From Hordeum vulgare subsp. vulgare (Eukaryota; Streptophyta; Magnoliopsida; Poales; Poaceae): 64,000 nucleotides of DNA. The stretch lies in the NCBI RefSeq assembly GCF_904849725.1, contig NC_058519.1, positions 184,191,703 through 184,255,702 of the forward strand, in the 5' to 3' direction. The notes under the pieces are model-generated. The model saw nothing but the letters and a program-made list of their open reading frames with translations, was not told the origin of the DNA and ran no database searches. Shown one piece after another: positions 23,243-33,882 of this stretch; the stretch's first letter is position 1, and the number at the start of each line of letters is the position of its first letter. The translations under genes were made by a program, and so were the position numbers.

Positions 23243-24446
23243 GACTGTGACAGTCCACGGCGGGCTCAACCCACGAGGTCTCCACAGAGAAGCAACCTTG
23301 TATATTCCACCATGGCTTACGTCCATGAAGGGCTAGCCTCACTCGGGGAAGATCTTCACGAGGTAGGCGATCTACTTGCCATTATAAGCTTGTTGGTTCA
23401 ACTCCACACGAAGTCGGAGGCTCCCGAGAGACACCTAGCCAATCTAGGAGATGCCACTCTCCAGAAGGTAATAGATGTAGTAGTATGATAAACTCCTTGC
23501 TCTTGTGCTTCAAAACATAGTCTCCTCAACTCTCAATCACTCCCTCACAGATTTGGCTTGGGTAGAAGAGATTTATTGTGTGCAAAGAAACTTGGGGAGG
23601 CTATAAATCCAGATTCATATGGTAGGATTGGAATATCTTGATCCAACACATGAGTAGGTGGCTCTCCCTAAGAAAATGGATGGGGCAAGTGTTGGTTTGT
23701 TCTGAGTGCTTCCTCTTCGAATGAGAGGCTAGTGAAGGGGTATATATAGGTACCTCCACAAATCCAATCGTTAAAACATTATTGCCCAACTCGGTAAAAC
23801 TCAAGTAAAAAACTCGATTGCACAGACTAGTGCAAAATGTGGCAACTTTAGGCTTTTCGGTGAGACCGATATATGAATCTAACAAGGTCCGATTTTGGCT
23901 GGCCTAGGCAGTTATCGGACTCGGTGGCACCAATTTGAAAACTCGGAAATTCTGAATTTAGCAAATGTCTGTCCATGGAGTTGCTTACTGTATTTTGGTC
24001 AGACTGAAACCAAACTTGGTGGTACCGAGATGTTAAGGTTTGGCATAGGTTCTGTCTCGGGTAAAACTCGATGGGGCCGATTTGGAAATATTGGTGGCAC
24101 CGAATTTGACTTTGGGGTTTGGACAGAATATTTGTGTGAGAATTTCATCATTATTTTTGGTGGCTAATTTCTAAGCACTTGAGAAACTAGATAATCGCAT
24201 ACACCTCATCCCATTTTAATAGTATTGGTTTTCCTATGGACTCAAATGTGATTTCTCGCAAAATATAAAATGTAGAGTCTTGAAGCTTGTTGCCAATAGA
24301 TGTTCGTTGCATCTAGGGGTTCTCCTCACACTCCTTGGCCTATCCATCATTGAACTTTTCCTGAAATACACTAGATAGAATCATTAGTCCAATGACATAT
24401 ATGTTGTTATTAATTAGCAAAACCACCTAGGGGAGTTGTGCTTTCA
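23243..24446 (-). repeat. 5' LTR of Copia A, U3 segment
   Basis: Begins after the GTAAC duplication and ends at 24446, where the + strand reads GGGGAGTTGTGCTTTCA, the complement of the LTR start. It contains several TCGGTNNNACCGA-type palindromes (23855-24100) and a TATATATA box (23740-23747). Confidence 0.88.
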
Positions 24447-24942
24447 AGTCCTCTTGCCTTTAGTTATGTTCTTAACCAATGAATCATTACTTCATTAGCA
24501 TATGCTTGTTTGCTTTGCTCACATGTATATCCATATGAGGTGTACCCCATGTTATTACTAGATTAATCATGAACCAAGATATCACAATGGATGGAGGGGG
24601 ATACCAATATACATCTATTTCATCGAGGCTATAGAGAATTTGATGTAATTCCTCTAGGGTATGCAAAATGGGCTTTATTATTTACTAAGCATGTTTCAGC
24701 ATGTTGGAGTGAAAAATATTTGATTAGACGACCAGGGTATAGGTGAATCTGTTTACAAAAGTCGTTCGTCAAAATATGAATTTATTGAAATATTATGAGA
24801 CATATTAGTGTGTTGAATACAAAGGTTGTGCTAAAAGTTTAGGGGACTTGGTAACTTTTCACTTCTGTTTCCTATATTGTATGTTGATTTCACATCTGGA
24901 GGTGCGGTAATTGTTTAATTAGTCAGATATTCTATCGTCGCT
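24447..24942. other. Unassigned AT-rich spacer
   Basis: About 500 bp between the Copia A LTR and the CACTA end. No ORF, repeat or terminus is recognised. The first bases (AGTCC) are the expected target duplication of Copia A. It may be part of an older, unidentified element. Confidence 0.5.
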
Positions 24943-24957
24943 CACTACTGGAAAAAC
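24943..24957 (+). repeat. 5' terminal inverted repeat of the CACTA element
   Basis: CACTACTGGAAAAAC, a canonical CACTA terminus bound by the transposase. No intact partner is visible at the 3' end. Confidence 0.88.
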
Positions 24958-24962
24958 ATAAT

Positions 24963-25260
24963 TTGCCGATAGCTTTGCCGTCGGCAATTTCACGGGGCTG
25001 ACGGCAAAGAGACTTTGCCCTCAGCCAAAATAAGTATTGACGGCATATGAGAGGCTGACGACATAGATAATCTATGCCGTCCGCTTTGTCTAAGTCGTCA
25101 TCCAGCTGACGGCAAAGGCGAAAAACACTGACGGCATAGGGAGACCGACGGCATAGGGAGCTCCCCGGTCCCACGTCCGACCACGACTTAACGGGGCACC
25201 GCTTTGCCAACAGCCAGCTGACGGCAAAGCCTAACGGTTGTCTTTGCCGATATTAGCTCA
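24963..25260. repeat. 5' subterminal repeats of the CACTA element
   Basis: Multiple copies of a motif close to CTTTGCCGTC/GACGGCAAAG in direct and inverted orientation. In En/Spm-type elements such arrays bind the TnpA-like protein. Confidence 0.85.
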
Positions 25261-25369
25261 CGACATAGCTCAGTTGTTTCCCCCGTGCACACGACCTAAC
25301 TGCATGCCCTAACGGCCAGTTCTCTCTCCCTGCTCTCCCTACTCTCCCTGCTCTCCCGACCCACCGCTG

Positions 25370-25630
25370 TCGTCACGCACCAGCCCCACACCGCGCCGCC
25401 CCGCACCAGCCCCACCCCATGCCACCCCGCGCCAGCCCCACCCCGCGCCGCCCCGCCTCGCCGCGCCGTCCCGCACCAGCCCACCCCGCGCCGCCCCGCC
25501 GCGCCGCCCTGCACCAGCCGCACCCCGCGCCGCCCCGTGCCAGCCCCGCACCAGCCCGCCCCGCGCAGGCCCAGCCCATCCCCACCCCACGCCAACCCCG
25601 CCCTGCCGCTCCCCCGAGCCATCCCCGCCC
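25370..25630 (+). repeat. GC-rich degenerate minisatellite in the CACTA leader
   Basis: Short units built on CGCGCCGCCCCGCACCAGCCCCAC recur with variation, giving over 80% C+G on one strand bias. It opens long ORFs in several frames that are all artefacts of composition. It resembles the GC-rich first-exon regions seen near CACTA promoters. Confidence 0.75.
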
Positions 25631-25818
25631 GACTCGCCGGTGAGCTCCTCCTCCCCTTTTTCTTTTTTTTAGTTTATTTTTCTATGTTAGTTAGATCTGT
25701 TAGTAGTAGATTTTTAGTTAAATTTAGTTAGCAATTACTTAATGGTAGATTTTTAGTGGTAGATTTTTAGTTAAATTTAGTTAGCAATTATTTAGTTAGC
25801 AATTAGAAGGAGATACTT

Positions 25819-26338
25819 AGCGTGTTTGGTAGTTTATGGGAAAGGGACTGGGAATTTGTGAGAGGGAGTTGGTCGAGGGATTTACATGGGTAGTGGACTA
25901 TTTAGTCCCAATCCAGCGTTTGGTATTGGTTGGGAATTATATGTGGGAATAATTCTTATGAACAAAGAAAGGAAGGGTAGGTTACGAGAGATGGGCTCCT
26001 ATTTGACGTAGATTAGGAAGTAGTTAGGGTTGGCCGGTTTGTTTAGAGGAGAAATTATGCTGCCGCGTGCATTTAGATAGTTTGTTCGTAGTTTTTCTTT
26101 CTTTTGCTTCTGGAGGTAGGCCACAAAAGCAGTAACAATATGTTTTCAAAAGTCAACTCCCATTCCTTCGCTGAATTACCAGGGCTCCCTAGGGTAGAGA
26201 TCGATGGGAGTTGGCCCTAGTAATTCCCCTTCCCCTTCCCTCGTTAAATCCCAAGTCCCTGAACCAATCAACAGAATTTTAGTCTCGTTAATCTTAAACT
26301 CCCATTCCCTACCTCCAACTCCCCCAACCGAACACGCT
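25819..26338. mobile_element. MITE-like element inside the CACTA leader
   Basis: Inverted ends AGCGTGTTTGGT (25819-25830) and ACCGAACACGCT (26327-26338), with weaker pairing inward (GGGAAAGGGACTGGGAATT against the CCCATTCCCT-type 3' part). No coding capacity, about 520 bp. The surrounding purine-rich and TTAGTTAGCAATT repeats are split by it. The target duplication is not clear, so PIF/Harbinger or hAT remain possible. Confidence 0.55.
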
Positions 26339-26520
26339 GTAAGAGAAGAAGAAGAAGAAGAAAAGGAAAAAGAGAAAGAAGAAGGGGGAGAATTATTTAG
26401 TTAGCAATTATTTAATTACCGCGAGTAGAAAAAGAGAAAGAAGAAGAAGAAAAGGAAAAAGAGAAAGTAGAAGGGGGAGAGAAGTTAAATTTAGTTAGCA
26501 ATTATTTAATTCCCGCGAGT
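26339..26520 (+). repeat. Tandem duplication of a purine-rich block
   Basis: Two copies of about 85 bp: AAGAAGAAGAAAAGG... AGAAGGGGGAG, then TTAGTTAGCAATTATTTAATT and CCGCGAGT. The TTAGTTAGCAATT unit also occurs at 25725-25805 on the other side of the MITE. Confidence 0.75.
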
Positions 26521-27204
26521 GCGTATTTGTGTTGATTGAGTGCATTTAAATGTGCAGTAGCTTCTCCGCGAGGGATTGGTTTTCGACGACCTCCCCTGCA
26601 TTCGAAAGTGAGCACATTTGTTAACTCCTCCTCCACCCCCTTTATTTTGCTCTGTTCCGGCCTTCGTGCTGATGACACTATCTAGCTAGGTATTTTTAGT
26701 ATTAAAATGCAAAGGTGTTGCGTAACCAATATGCGTCTCCCGTTTGAAAGGGTTCCTGTCATAAATATGCATGCATTTGCATATTTATAACGGTGATTCT
26801 TTCGAATTGTCCAACGTTATCCATGGACAGCCAGGTTATGTGTTGATTGGGTCGTTTCCCACGCTTTGCTACGGATCCCATGCAGAGTTTCGATAGCTCC
26901 TCCTTGTTGTTCTCTAGGTACACATCCTCTCAGTTAGTTGCCGAGACGTGTATCAGGAGAACAGCAGGGAGGTGCTGCCGAAATTTTGCGTTGGGTCGGG
27001 AGTAGAGCATGGGGAAATGACCCAATCTACACATACTCGGGTGGGATTAGGACCCATCTTTACCTAGTAGCTGGTAGGTGTGCATGCCGTGCATCCCAAT
27101 GTATTAACCATGATTAAAAAATGGCCATAATTAATTTAACATACTTGATGAATTGATAATTTATATTGTTTTATATGTGGATACTATGTAGCTAGCTTGC
27201 CAGA
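26521..27204 (+). other. CACTA leader, non-coding
   Basis: About 680 bp ahead of the tnp2 remnant with no ORF of note. Short AT-rich and mixed sequence; probable 5' UTR or intron DNA of the transposase gene. Confidence 0.45.
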
Positions 27205-27759
27205 ATGACTGATCGTGAATGGATGTACACCGGTCACCATAGTCAGAGAGATATGACCGATGAATGGTTGAGCAAAACCTATGAATTCATGGAAACGGCG
27301 TTTTCTAAATGCCAGCCAAAAACAGGCACCCAAGTTTTCTATCTGCCATACTGTCGTCAAAGTGTTAAGAACCTAGAAGGTTGGTATGTCTTGTTCGATG
27401 TGCCGCCACATCTTAGACCACCTCCCCCAAATGAAGACAATTATGAACCTCAAATTGACCCAATAATATATGATGGAGAATTCTTCCAAGAATCACGTGG
27501 TGTCAGACGTTGTACCCGAAACTGCGCTACGTCCACCCTGAACACGGAGGAACAAGACTCACGTGATGATGAGGAAGAAGTGGAAGTAGAAGAAGTTACC
27601 AATGCCGATGAGCTATCAATGCTTGATCGGTTACAAAAAGGCCTTCCACATGATGTCCCTGAACCCGATGACGATATCAGTCATGACGACACGTGTGATA
27701 CTGATGATGATTTTGCTTCAATTGACCATGGAGAAGAGACAGATGATCCAGACTATTAG
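27205..27759 (+). pseudogene. tnp2-like CACTA transposase remnant: N-terminus fused to C-terminus
   Basis: 184 residues. Residues 1-34 (MTDREWMYTG... LSKTYEFMETAFS) match the start of the transposase-associated domain of plant CACTA Tnp2. From about residue 35 the sequence becomes TGTQVFYLPYCRQ... WYVLFDVPPHLRPPPP, the end of the DUF4216-like C-terminal region, followed by an acidic tail (EEEVEVEEV, PEPDDDISHDD). The DDE core (Transposase_21) and DUF4218 that should lie between are absent, yet the join is in frame. Tnp2 cuts the element ends in the nucleus; without the core this protein cannot. It could still be translated and might act as a competitor. A same-strand tnpA-like gene starts 140 bp downstream. 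Confidence 0.8.
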
Positions 27760-27899
27760 TACTTTGTATGCATCCAAACATTGTTGTTTAATTATTCAAT
27801 TATTAGTTGAATTATTCATGTATTTATTATTGTTCATTTAATTATTGTCCTTGAATTTGTACTAATTATTTAACTATTTATCGTTACAGGTGGTGAGAC

Positions 27900-30209
27900 A
27901 TGGCAGGCGGGGATAAGTTGAGCATAGCACCTGGGCAGCCACGGAGAACTTTGTTGCAGAGCTTTGCCGAGGAGCCCCGTGGGAGAGGCGTAGGAAAGAA
28001 GAGAGGAAGAGGACGTGGTCGTGGGAGAGGGAGGCTGCATGATAGGAGCCAGTCGCCACCACCCTGGGCTACTTCTGTCTCAGCCACTTCACCCTTGCAG
28101 ACGAGGGTGTCACCGGTGCGGGATCCTCCCGTCCAGGAGCAGACACCGATGCAGGGGGCTGGGCCGGAGGGTGCTGAGGCGGAGGCTGAGGCAGAGGGTG
28201 CTGAGGCGGAGGCTGAGGCGGAGGGGGCTGAGGCGGAGGGTGCTAAGGCGGAGGATGAGGCGGAGGGTGCTGAGTCGGAGGGGGCTGAGGCAGAGGCTGA
28301 GGGGGCTGCCAGCAAGTCGGTCTACCAACGTGGTATGACACGAGTTCCAGACCGATTGGAGTTGCAGCACAGGGCGTTCATTAAGCCAGATGGCGAGAAG
28401 TAAGTTGATATATATTGTGTGCCTTATATCATTATATTTCACCAAGTAGCTAATGTCTTTGCCTTATCATTATGTAGGGGGTGGGATTACCCGCAGAATA
28501 CCCGGAATCCAAACTGCCTCCTTGGTGCTTTACTTAGGGAGCACTTCCCCGGGATAGTGCAGTTGCCCGGTGAGGGTATGGTTCCCGAGCCAGGACTCAA
28601 GTGGGAGCACTACCAAGCCGCTCCACTCCCGGAAAACACACATGTCAATGGTGTTGTTTGCGTGAGCGTGGCCGACAAGGTGTTGGCTGATTTTTGGGTA
28701 ACTATTATTTTACCCAATAAAAAGTATACAATGTTATATATTGTTATTTCCTTCCAAATCATTTCACTATTCATCTGTGCATCTATTTCGCATAATTGCA
28801 GAGTTACTTTAGGGTCGAGGAGGGGACAGAGGAGGCGGCCAAGAAGAACCTCGTGAAAGAGTGAAAGAGTTTATTGAATAACACGAGGCACGAGCTGCGT
28901 GTTCAGGCTGTTCGAGATTGGTACGCCAAGCAAGGGGAGCCGAAGACAAAGACTGAATGTCGAAAGATTTTCCTTGATAAGACCGAGTACATGGAGGTAT
29001 GTACATTCCAAAGATCAATTCTTAGGGCTAGTTAGGTCTATTTAGTTATAATACTTAGTTTCATTCTTCATTAACTTACATTCACAGGTGCCCCCGAGAT
29101 GGTTGGCCGATAAGATGGATTGTTGGGAGATGATAGTGGACAGGTGGTGCACAGAGGCTTGGTTGAGCACCCACACTATGGCCAAGGACCGTCGTGCCCA
29201 ATTGGTTGGTGTGCCACACCACCAAGGCAATACGAACATCAAGCAATACGCCAAAAAATGGGTATGTGTGCCTTGTTTTGTTTCATCAATAATTCGTTGG
29301 TTCATGATTTTTGTTGTACTAATTCTTTGTCTTTTCGTGTAGGACAAACACAATAACCATCCCGAGCCTGAGGGATACGCCGCGTTTAGCATGGCCCATA
29401 AGGGCTCGTACAAGACGGCGAAGGCATATTCTGAGGGGGACGGGCCGTCGGCGTACACAAGCCTGTCTGCCTACAACAAGATGACGTCTTATTCTGAGGT
29501 GGTCAAACAGCTGCGCAGGCCTGACTTTGACCCGAGCCAGAATCCTATCGATCCAGAGGCGTTAATGATCTCTGGTGGCGGTAAGAGTCATGGCATGCTG
29601 GCCATGTGTGATGGCTTTGTCCCTATCACTGAGACTCTATCTCAGATCAAGTCGAGGCAAACGAGCTCCGCTCCTGTAATACAGCAACGCGCGAGGCCAG
29701 TTGATCTTGCCATCGAGGTTAGTTTTCTTCATTATTTCTTTCGTTCTTTTGTCCCTGGATGGATGATGAAAATTCCTTTTGAGGAGTGGTTGCAGGCCGC
29801 ACTTATGAAGGAGAGGGAGGCCACCAGGCTCTTGTTGGAGGAGAGGGACCAGAATACGCACAGGTTGCTTGAGGAGGAGAGGGCAAACAATAATGCCCAT
29901 GCGAAGGCCATGCACGACTTCGTTGCGGTAAGACAGTTGTGTGAGAAGCAAGGCTATGTGGGAGACGTAACAAGGCTATTTCTTTGACTCCTCGAAAACT
30001 AATTTACAGGCTATGTGTGAGAAGCAAGGTTTGCCGCCCCCTCCGCCGATGCCTTCTCCGGTGGGAATGGTGAGTTCCCTTTCAATGACCAACCTTGCAC
30101 GGTCTTATACCATTGTCTGTCCCCGTGCTAACCACATATTTTAACTCTTGCCTTGTTGCAGCATCATTCCAGAGTTGAATCCCACGATCCCTTTACTTGT
30201 CCTGGTTAG
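27900..30209 (+). pseudogene. tnpA-like CACTA gene (Transposase_24 type), eight exons, one stop
   Basis: A coherent spliced model: exons 27900-28399, 28478-28697, 28802-28996, 29088-29261, 29343-29717, 29796-29927, 30010-30069, 30162-30209, all with GT..AG borders and compatible phases, about 567 residues. Exon 1 has an Arg/Gly-rich stretch (KKRGRGRGRGRGR) and an EGAEAEAE repeat. Exons 2-5 carry the plant transposase-24 signature (NPNCLLGALLREHFPG, TRHELRVQAVRDWY, PPRWLADKMDCWEMIVDRW, AFSMAHKGSYKTAKAYSEG). Exon 6 is a coiled coil (LLLEERDQNTHRLLEEE). The only defect seen is TGA at 28862-28864 in exon 3. TnpA-type proteins bind the subterminal repeats and assist transposition. The start ATG has the context GAGACATGG. 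Confidence 0.82.
28153..28312 (+). repeat. Coding minisatellite in exon 1 of the tnpA-like gene
   Basis: About ten imperfect units of GAGGCGGAGGGTGCT / GAGGCTGAGGCGGAG encode the EGAEAEAE tract. Reading frame is preserved because units are multiples of three. Confidence 0.85.
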
Positions 30210-30323
30210 AGCCCTAGCAACCCAGCGACAAACGGAGATGGAGCTTCTCCTCTGTTTCTTGGCATTTGGTAAGTTATTCCTCTCCTTCTTATTCTTCTTA
30301 TTGTTTAGATCAACTTAGATTAT

Positions 30324-30403
30324 GCCATGCTTTAGTTAGCTTAGTAAATTCTAGTTGATATTAGCCATGGTTTAGTTAGCTTAGTAAATTCTAGTTGATA
30401 TTA
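30324..30403 (+). repeat. Tandem 40-bp duplication in the CACTA 3' region
   Basis: Two near-identical copies starting GCCATGCTTTAGTTAGC and GCCATGGTTTAGTTAGC. Confidence 0.85.
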
Positions 30404-30439
30404 GAGCTCAAAAATGACATAACTAGTTTAGAAAGTTTT

Positions 30440-30670
30440 AAAAGAAACCAGAAGAGAAGAACAAACAAGAGATGAAGAAATAAGAGAAGAAGAAAGAGGA
30501 GAAAAAGATAACTTCTCTTCTTTCTTTTTCTCTATCTTCTTCTTCTTCTTCTTTCACTTCTTCCACTTCTTATTCTTGTTCTTGTTCTTCTTCTTCTTAT
30601 TCCAGTTCTTCTTATAATTGCCTAGCTTAATTTAGATAACTTCTTTCTTATTGTATTCTTCTTCTAACTT
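30440..30670 (+). repeat. Purine tract followed by pyrimidine tract
   Basis: A GAAGAA-rich stretch (30445-30510) is followed by CTTCTT-rich sequence (30511-30670). The two can pair as an imperfect hairpin around 30480-30545. Probably microsatellite expansion in an inverted duplication. Confidence 0.6.
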
Positions 30671-31029
30671 CTTTCTCATTATGCAGATTTTGATAAAGCA
30701 GCATGGCATATGGATGGATGCTCGAGGGACTTTGTAATGCACTTGTGTAGTCTTAGATGAACTTTGTAATGCAAATGTATTTGTGGATGCACTTGTGATG
30801 CTTTGTAATACTTTGTGATCTTGTTTGCACTTTAATTACATATATTCGTGTTGTTTGCACTTGTGTTGTGCTGTTTGCACTTTGTGATGCACTTGTGATG
30901 CTGTTTAGGGGCTGGGCAAATATATATATATATTGCTGTTTGTATCTATGTTTTGCAAATGCAGGGAATTAACAAAAAACAAATATGAAAAAAAGAAGAG
31001 AGGGTCTTTGCCTACAGCTTACTGGCGGC

Positions 31030-31510
31030 ACCGGCTTTGCCGTCGGTGGACTGACGGCAAAGAAGACACGTGGCGGCAGCCTGTGTATCCTAACAACTCT
31101 GGGAATACCAAATTTTCCCAGATTTCAGCTTTTCCGTCAGCTGTGCTCCAGCTGTCGGCAAAGAGGCGACCAAGGGGACCCAGGGGTTTCGGCTTTGCCG
31201 TCAGCTTTGCTAGGCCGTGGGCAAAGAGGGGACCTAGGGGACCCAGGGTTTCGGCTTTGCCGTCAGCTTTGCTACGGCTGTGGGCAAAGCCTGCCGTTAA
31301 CCTTCTAACGGGGCTCGGCCTGCGCCATAGCCGCCACTGCTCTTTGCCGTTAGCCCGTGCCACGAAGCTGATGGCAAAGTCTTTGCCGTCGGTCGACCTT
31401 CAGCTGACGGCAAAGAAGGTGATTGCCGATACCTTTGCCGACAGCACACTGACGGCAAAGCCTTTGCCATCCGTTAAACTGTCCTTTGCCGTCAGCTTTG
31501 GCTGTCGGCA
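31030..31510. repeat. 3' subterminal repeats of the CACTA element
   Basis: At least ten copies of GACGGCAAAG / CTTTGCCGTC-like motifs in both orientations, mirroring 24963-25260. A unit of roughly 60 bp (AAAGAGGGGACCTAGGGGAC... then GGCTTTGCCGTCAGC) is tandemly repeated at about 31160-31290. Confidence 0.85.
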
Positions 31511-31520
31511 AACCAGCAGA

Positions 31521-33882
31521 TTCCAACGCTTCCAGAAAGAGATCTACTAGAGAAATATTAGACTTCTACCTTTTTCAGCACCTAGCTCGTGAGATGCAAA
31601 GTTCAAGAAAAACACATACCAATTTTGAAATACATGATCATCATTGTACATATGTATATGTAAGGCAACTTTAGATCAAATTTTATAAGATATGTCGATG
31701 TTTTATAAGATGTTCTCTTGGTGCTAGGCCAGTAGGATTTTTTTCTTAGAAACTATGTTTGATATGAGATGACTCAATAATTTGAAATATTATGTACTGT
31801 AGATTTACTCTTTTCGGTGCATAGTATTAAATGGGTTAATGTGGAATACTCACAAGTATAAACCATTTATTTAAGAATAAATGCTTAGAACTAGCATGCA
31901 CAATGGTTTGATCATATTATCTTAATGTTTGTTGAATATTGTTTTAGGTTTTTAGCCATAGCCCTTTCAAGAGCTTGTTCTGCTCCTTCGAATGCAAAAT
32001 GTCAAAGAAATAAATATCCATGATGTGATGTGTGGATATGATTATATGATTGGTGCACATGTTTCATATAAAAGCTTACTCCTTGATAACACTATAATCT
32101 AGGAATGGAGTGAGTATGTGATGTATTTTTCCTGGTGTGCATGCTAATACAATTGAATAGTTGTTTGAGACAATTATGCTTGAAATTCAAGATGGTATCA
32201 TAAAAATAGTTGCTCTTGTTTTCTGAAGTTTCTCGATGAAGTGTAATATACTCAACCATTAGTTACACTACTTAACCACAAGGCATAGATGTACCATAAT
32301 ATTATTTATTAACGTCAAGGTGAAATCTGTCCACTCTGACTAACAAGTAAACTGTTCAGGTTCATGAATTTGTATATTTTGAAACTGTCTCCTGATATCA
32401 TTATTGGAAGAGTGCAGTTTAGTCCAGATATAATTAGTATACTTTAGTTTGGTTTAGTTTAGGATATAGTAAGTATGCTTTAGAAGAAATGATTAAAAGT
32501 CTATGATGTGAAGATCACGCTAGGCTTGCGATTGCAATCCCCATGTACTTCTGTTGTTACAAATGTGATGCAAGTTAGTTTGCTCTTCAAGAAATAGCCA
32601 TTTGTTATAACATTGTCAGTTTTTGCTTATTTGTGATTGCTAAAGGTAATTCAAAGAGATGTGCAGAAGCAGATTCAATTTGCATTCTAGTTCGACAACC
32701 ACAACCTCGCAAGGCCATCCACATGGCCCCACAAAACTCTTTCATTTTGGCACTCGCTCCTTACCTAGCAACTCGCCATTGGATGTTATTATTGTGGTTA
32801 CCCCATGGACAGATATTTTCTTGCTATGGTTACTCCATGGACGGATAGTGTGTTGCTATGGTTACTCCATGGACTAATATTACCTTTCTAGTCGAACATT
32901 TCTATTACAGAAATGTCTATCTTTGTTCTAGAGTACTAAATTTTATTAGCATGCTCTAGTTCCTAAAAATTGTTCCCTCGAAATACTATTGTAGTTTCTA
33001 CCATCGTGAAATGTGTGAAGTTCGTAATGGCACAGGATTTCACGAGTGGCCATGCCTCCAAAATTTCCTATGTTCAATTCATATGCTTAACTTCTCTTTT
33101 ATATAATCGAGGATTGCTCATATGTCATCTAATGTTGAATTAATGTTTTTGGATAGTTATGACAATATACTATTCTTTGACTATTTTAGATAAAACCAGA
33201 ATGACATTTTTAGATAGGCTGGAAGGGAGATCATCATGTGCAACTATTGAACATATGATATACCATCGCTATAAAAATTATGATAGCCCACTAGGATTGT
33301 ATAATTGATATCCTACAAGTGCACTCAGTTTAGTTGTAGCCTTTTCGAAGTAAGAGTACCCATAGGGAGCACATGAATCAGTCTCTTGTCCTTTGCAGGG
33401 TACAAATAATGTGCATGTAAATTTTAAATGATCAAGAACAGGAATAATAATAAAGATGAAGTTGCAAGTATAAAGATGAATAATTCAACTTAAATAAATA
33501 ACTGGAATTATGAATGAGACTTGAGACTAATGAGATTAAAACGTTCCGAGGAGTCCGGTATCCCCTATAGTGTGTATCTATAGTGGTGCCTAAATGCAAT
33601 GCTACTTTGGATTCCTAAGCCACTTTACATGTTTATCTTTGTCGGTGGAACCGGTACAGATACGTGTATGCATGTGGCATCTCCATATCACATACACCAC
33701 CACCATTATTTCCCACTATTGTTATTAAACAGTGATTAAGGGGAAAGAGGTCCCTGTGGATGCACCCAAAGTGGTCTAAACATTTAATGAGGATGCCAAA
33801 TCCTAATATCAAAAAATCTATTACACAGTAGGGTTCATCCATAGCCCGATAACAAAGGGGACTACTTACTCATGAAGGCAAC
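31521..33882. other. Unassigned AT-rich region
   Basis: 2.4 kb with no ORF over about 75 codons that looks real, and no recognised terminus. A short tandem repeat containing GGTTACTCCATGGAC lies at about 32800-32875. It may be the oldest sequence in the window or a decayed element. Confidence 0.5.

Larger units (their letters stand above)
3747..24446 (-). mobile_element. Copia A: SIRE/Maximus-like Copia, 5' end only, interrupted by nested elements
   Basis: On the - strand this element starts at 24446 (LTR start TGAAAGCACAA), runs through its 5' LTR to 4209, then a primer site (4206-4195, TGGTATGTGAGC, 10 of 12 matches to the initiator-Met tRNA site), then gag, which is cut at 3746 by the first Gypsy. 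The LTR is split by an Angela-like Copia between 4504 and 23243. Joined LTR length is about 1500 bp, matching Copia B (1520 and 1476 bp), which is the same family. The rest of the element lies left of the window. Confidence 0.85.
24943..31520 (+). mobile_element. CACTA (En/Spm-type) DNA transposon, internally deleted
   Basis: Begins CACTACTGGAAAAAC at 24943, followed by subterminal repeats of GACGGCAAAG/CTTTGCCGTC in both orientations (24963-25260). A matching repeat cluster closes the element at 31030-31510. Between them are a remnant tnp2-like ORF and a multi-exon tnpA-like gene, both on +. The 3' terminal inverted repeat (expected to end CCAGTAGTG) is not intact, so the right edge is approximate, near 31510-31560. 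The 3-bp target duplication cannot be confirmed. By length it is shorter than autonomous CACTA elements, consistent with loss of the tnp2 core. Confidence 0.88.

Noticed and set aside
25296..25643. Long ORFs in several frames on both strands (Gly/Arg/Ala-rich or Pro/Ala-rich)
   Set aside because: They arise from a GC-rich short repeat lacking stop codons in any frame; no domain and no start context.
27884..28445. Ser/Ala-rich and Leu/Ser-rich - strand ORFs
   Set aside because: Antisense shadows of the tnpA-like exon 1 minisatellite.
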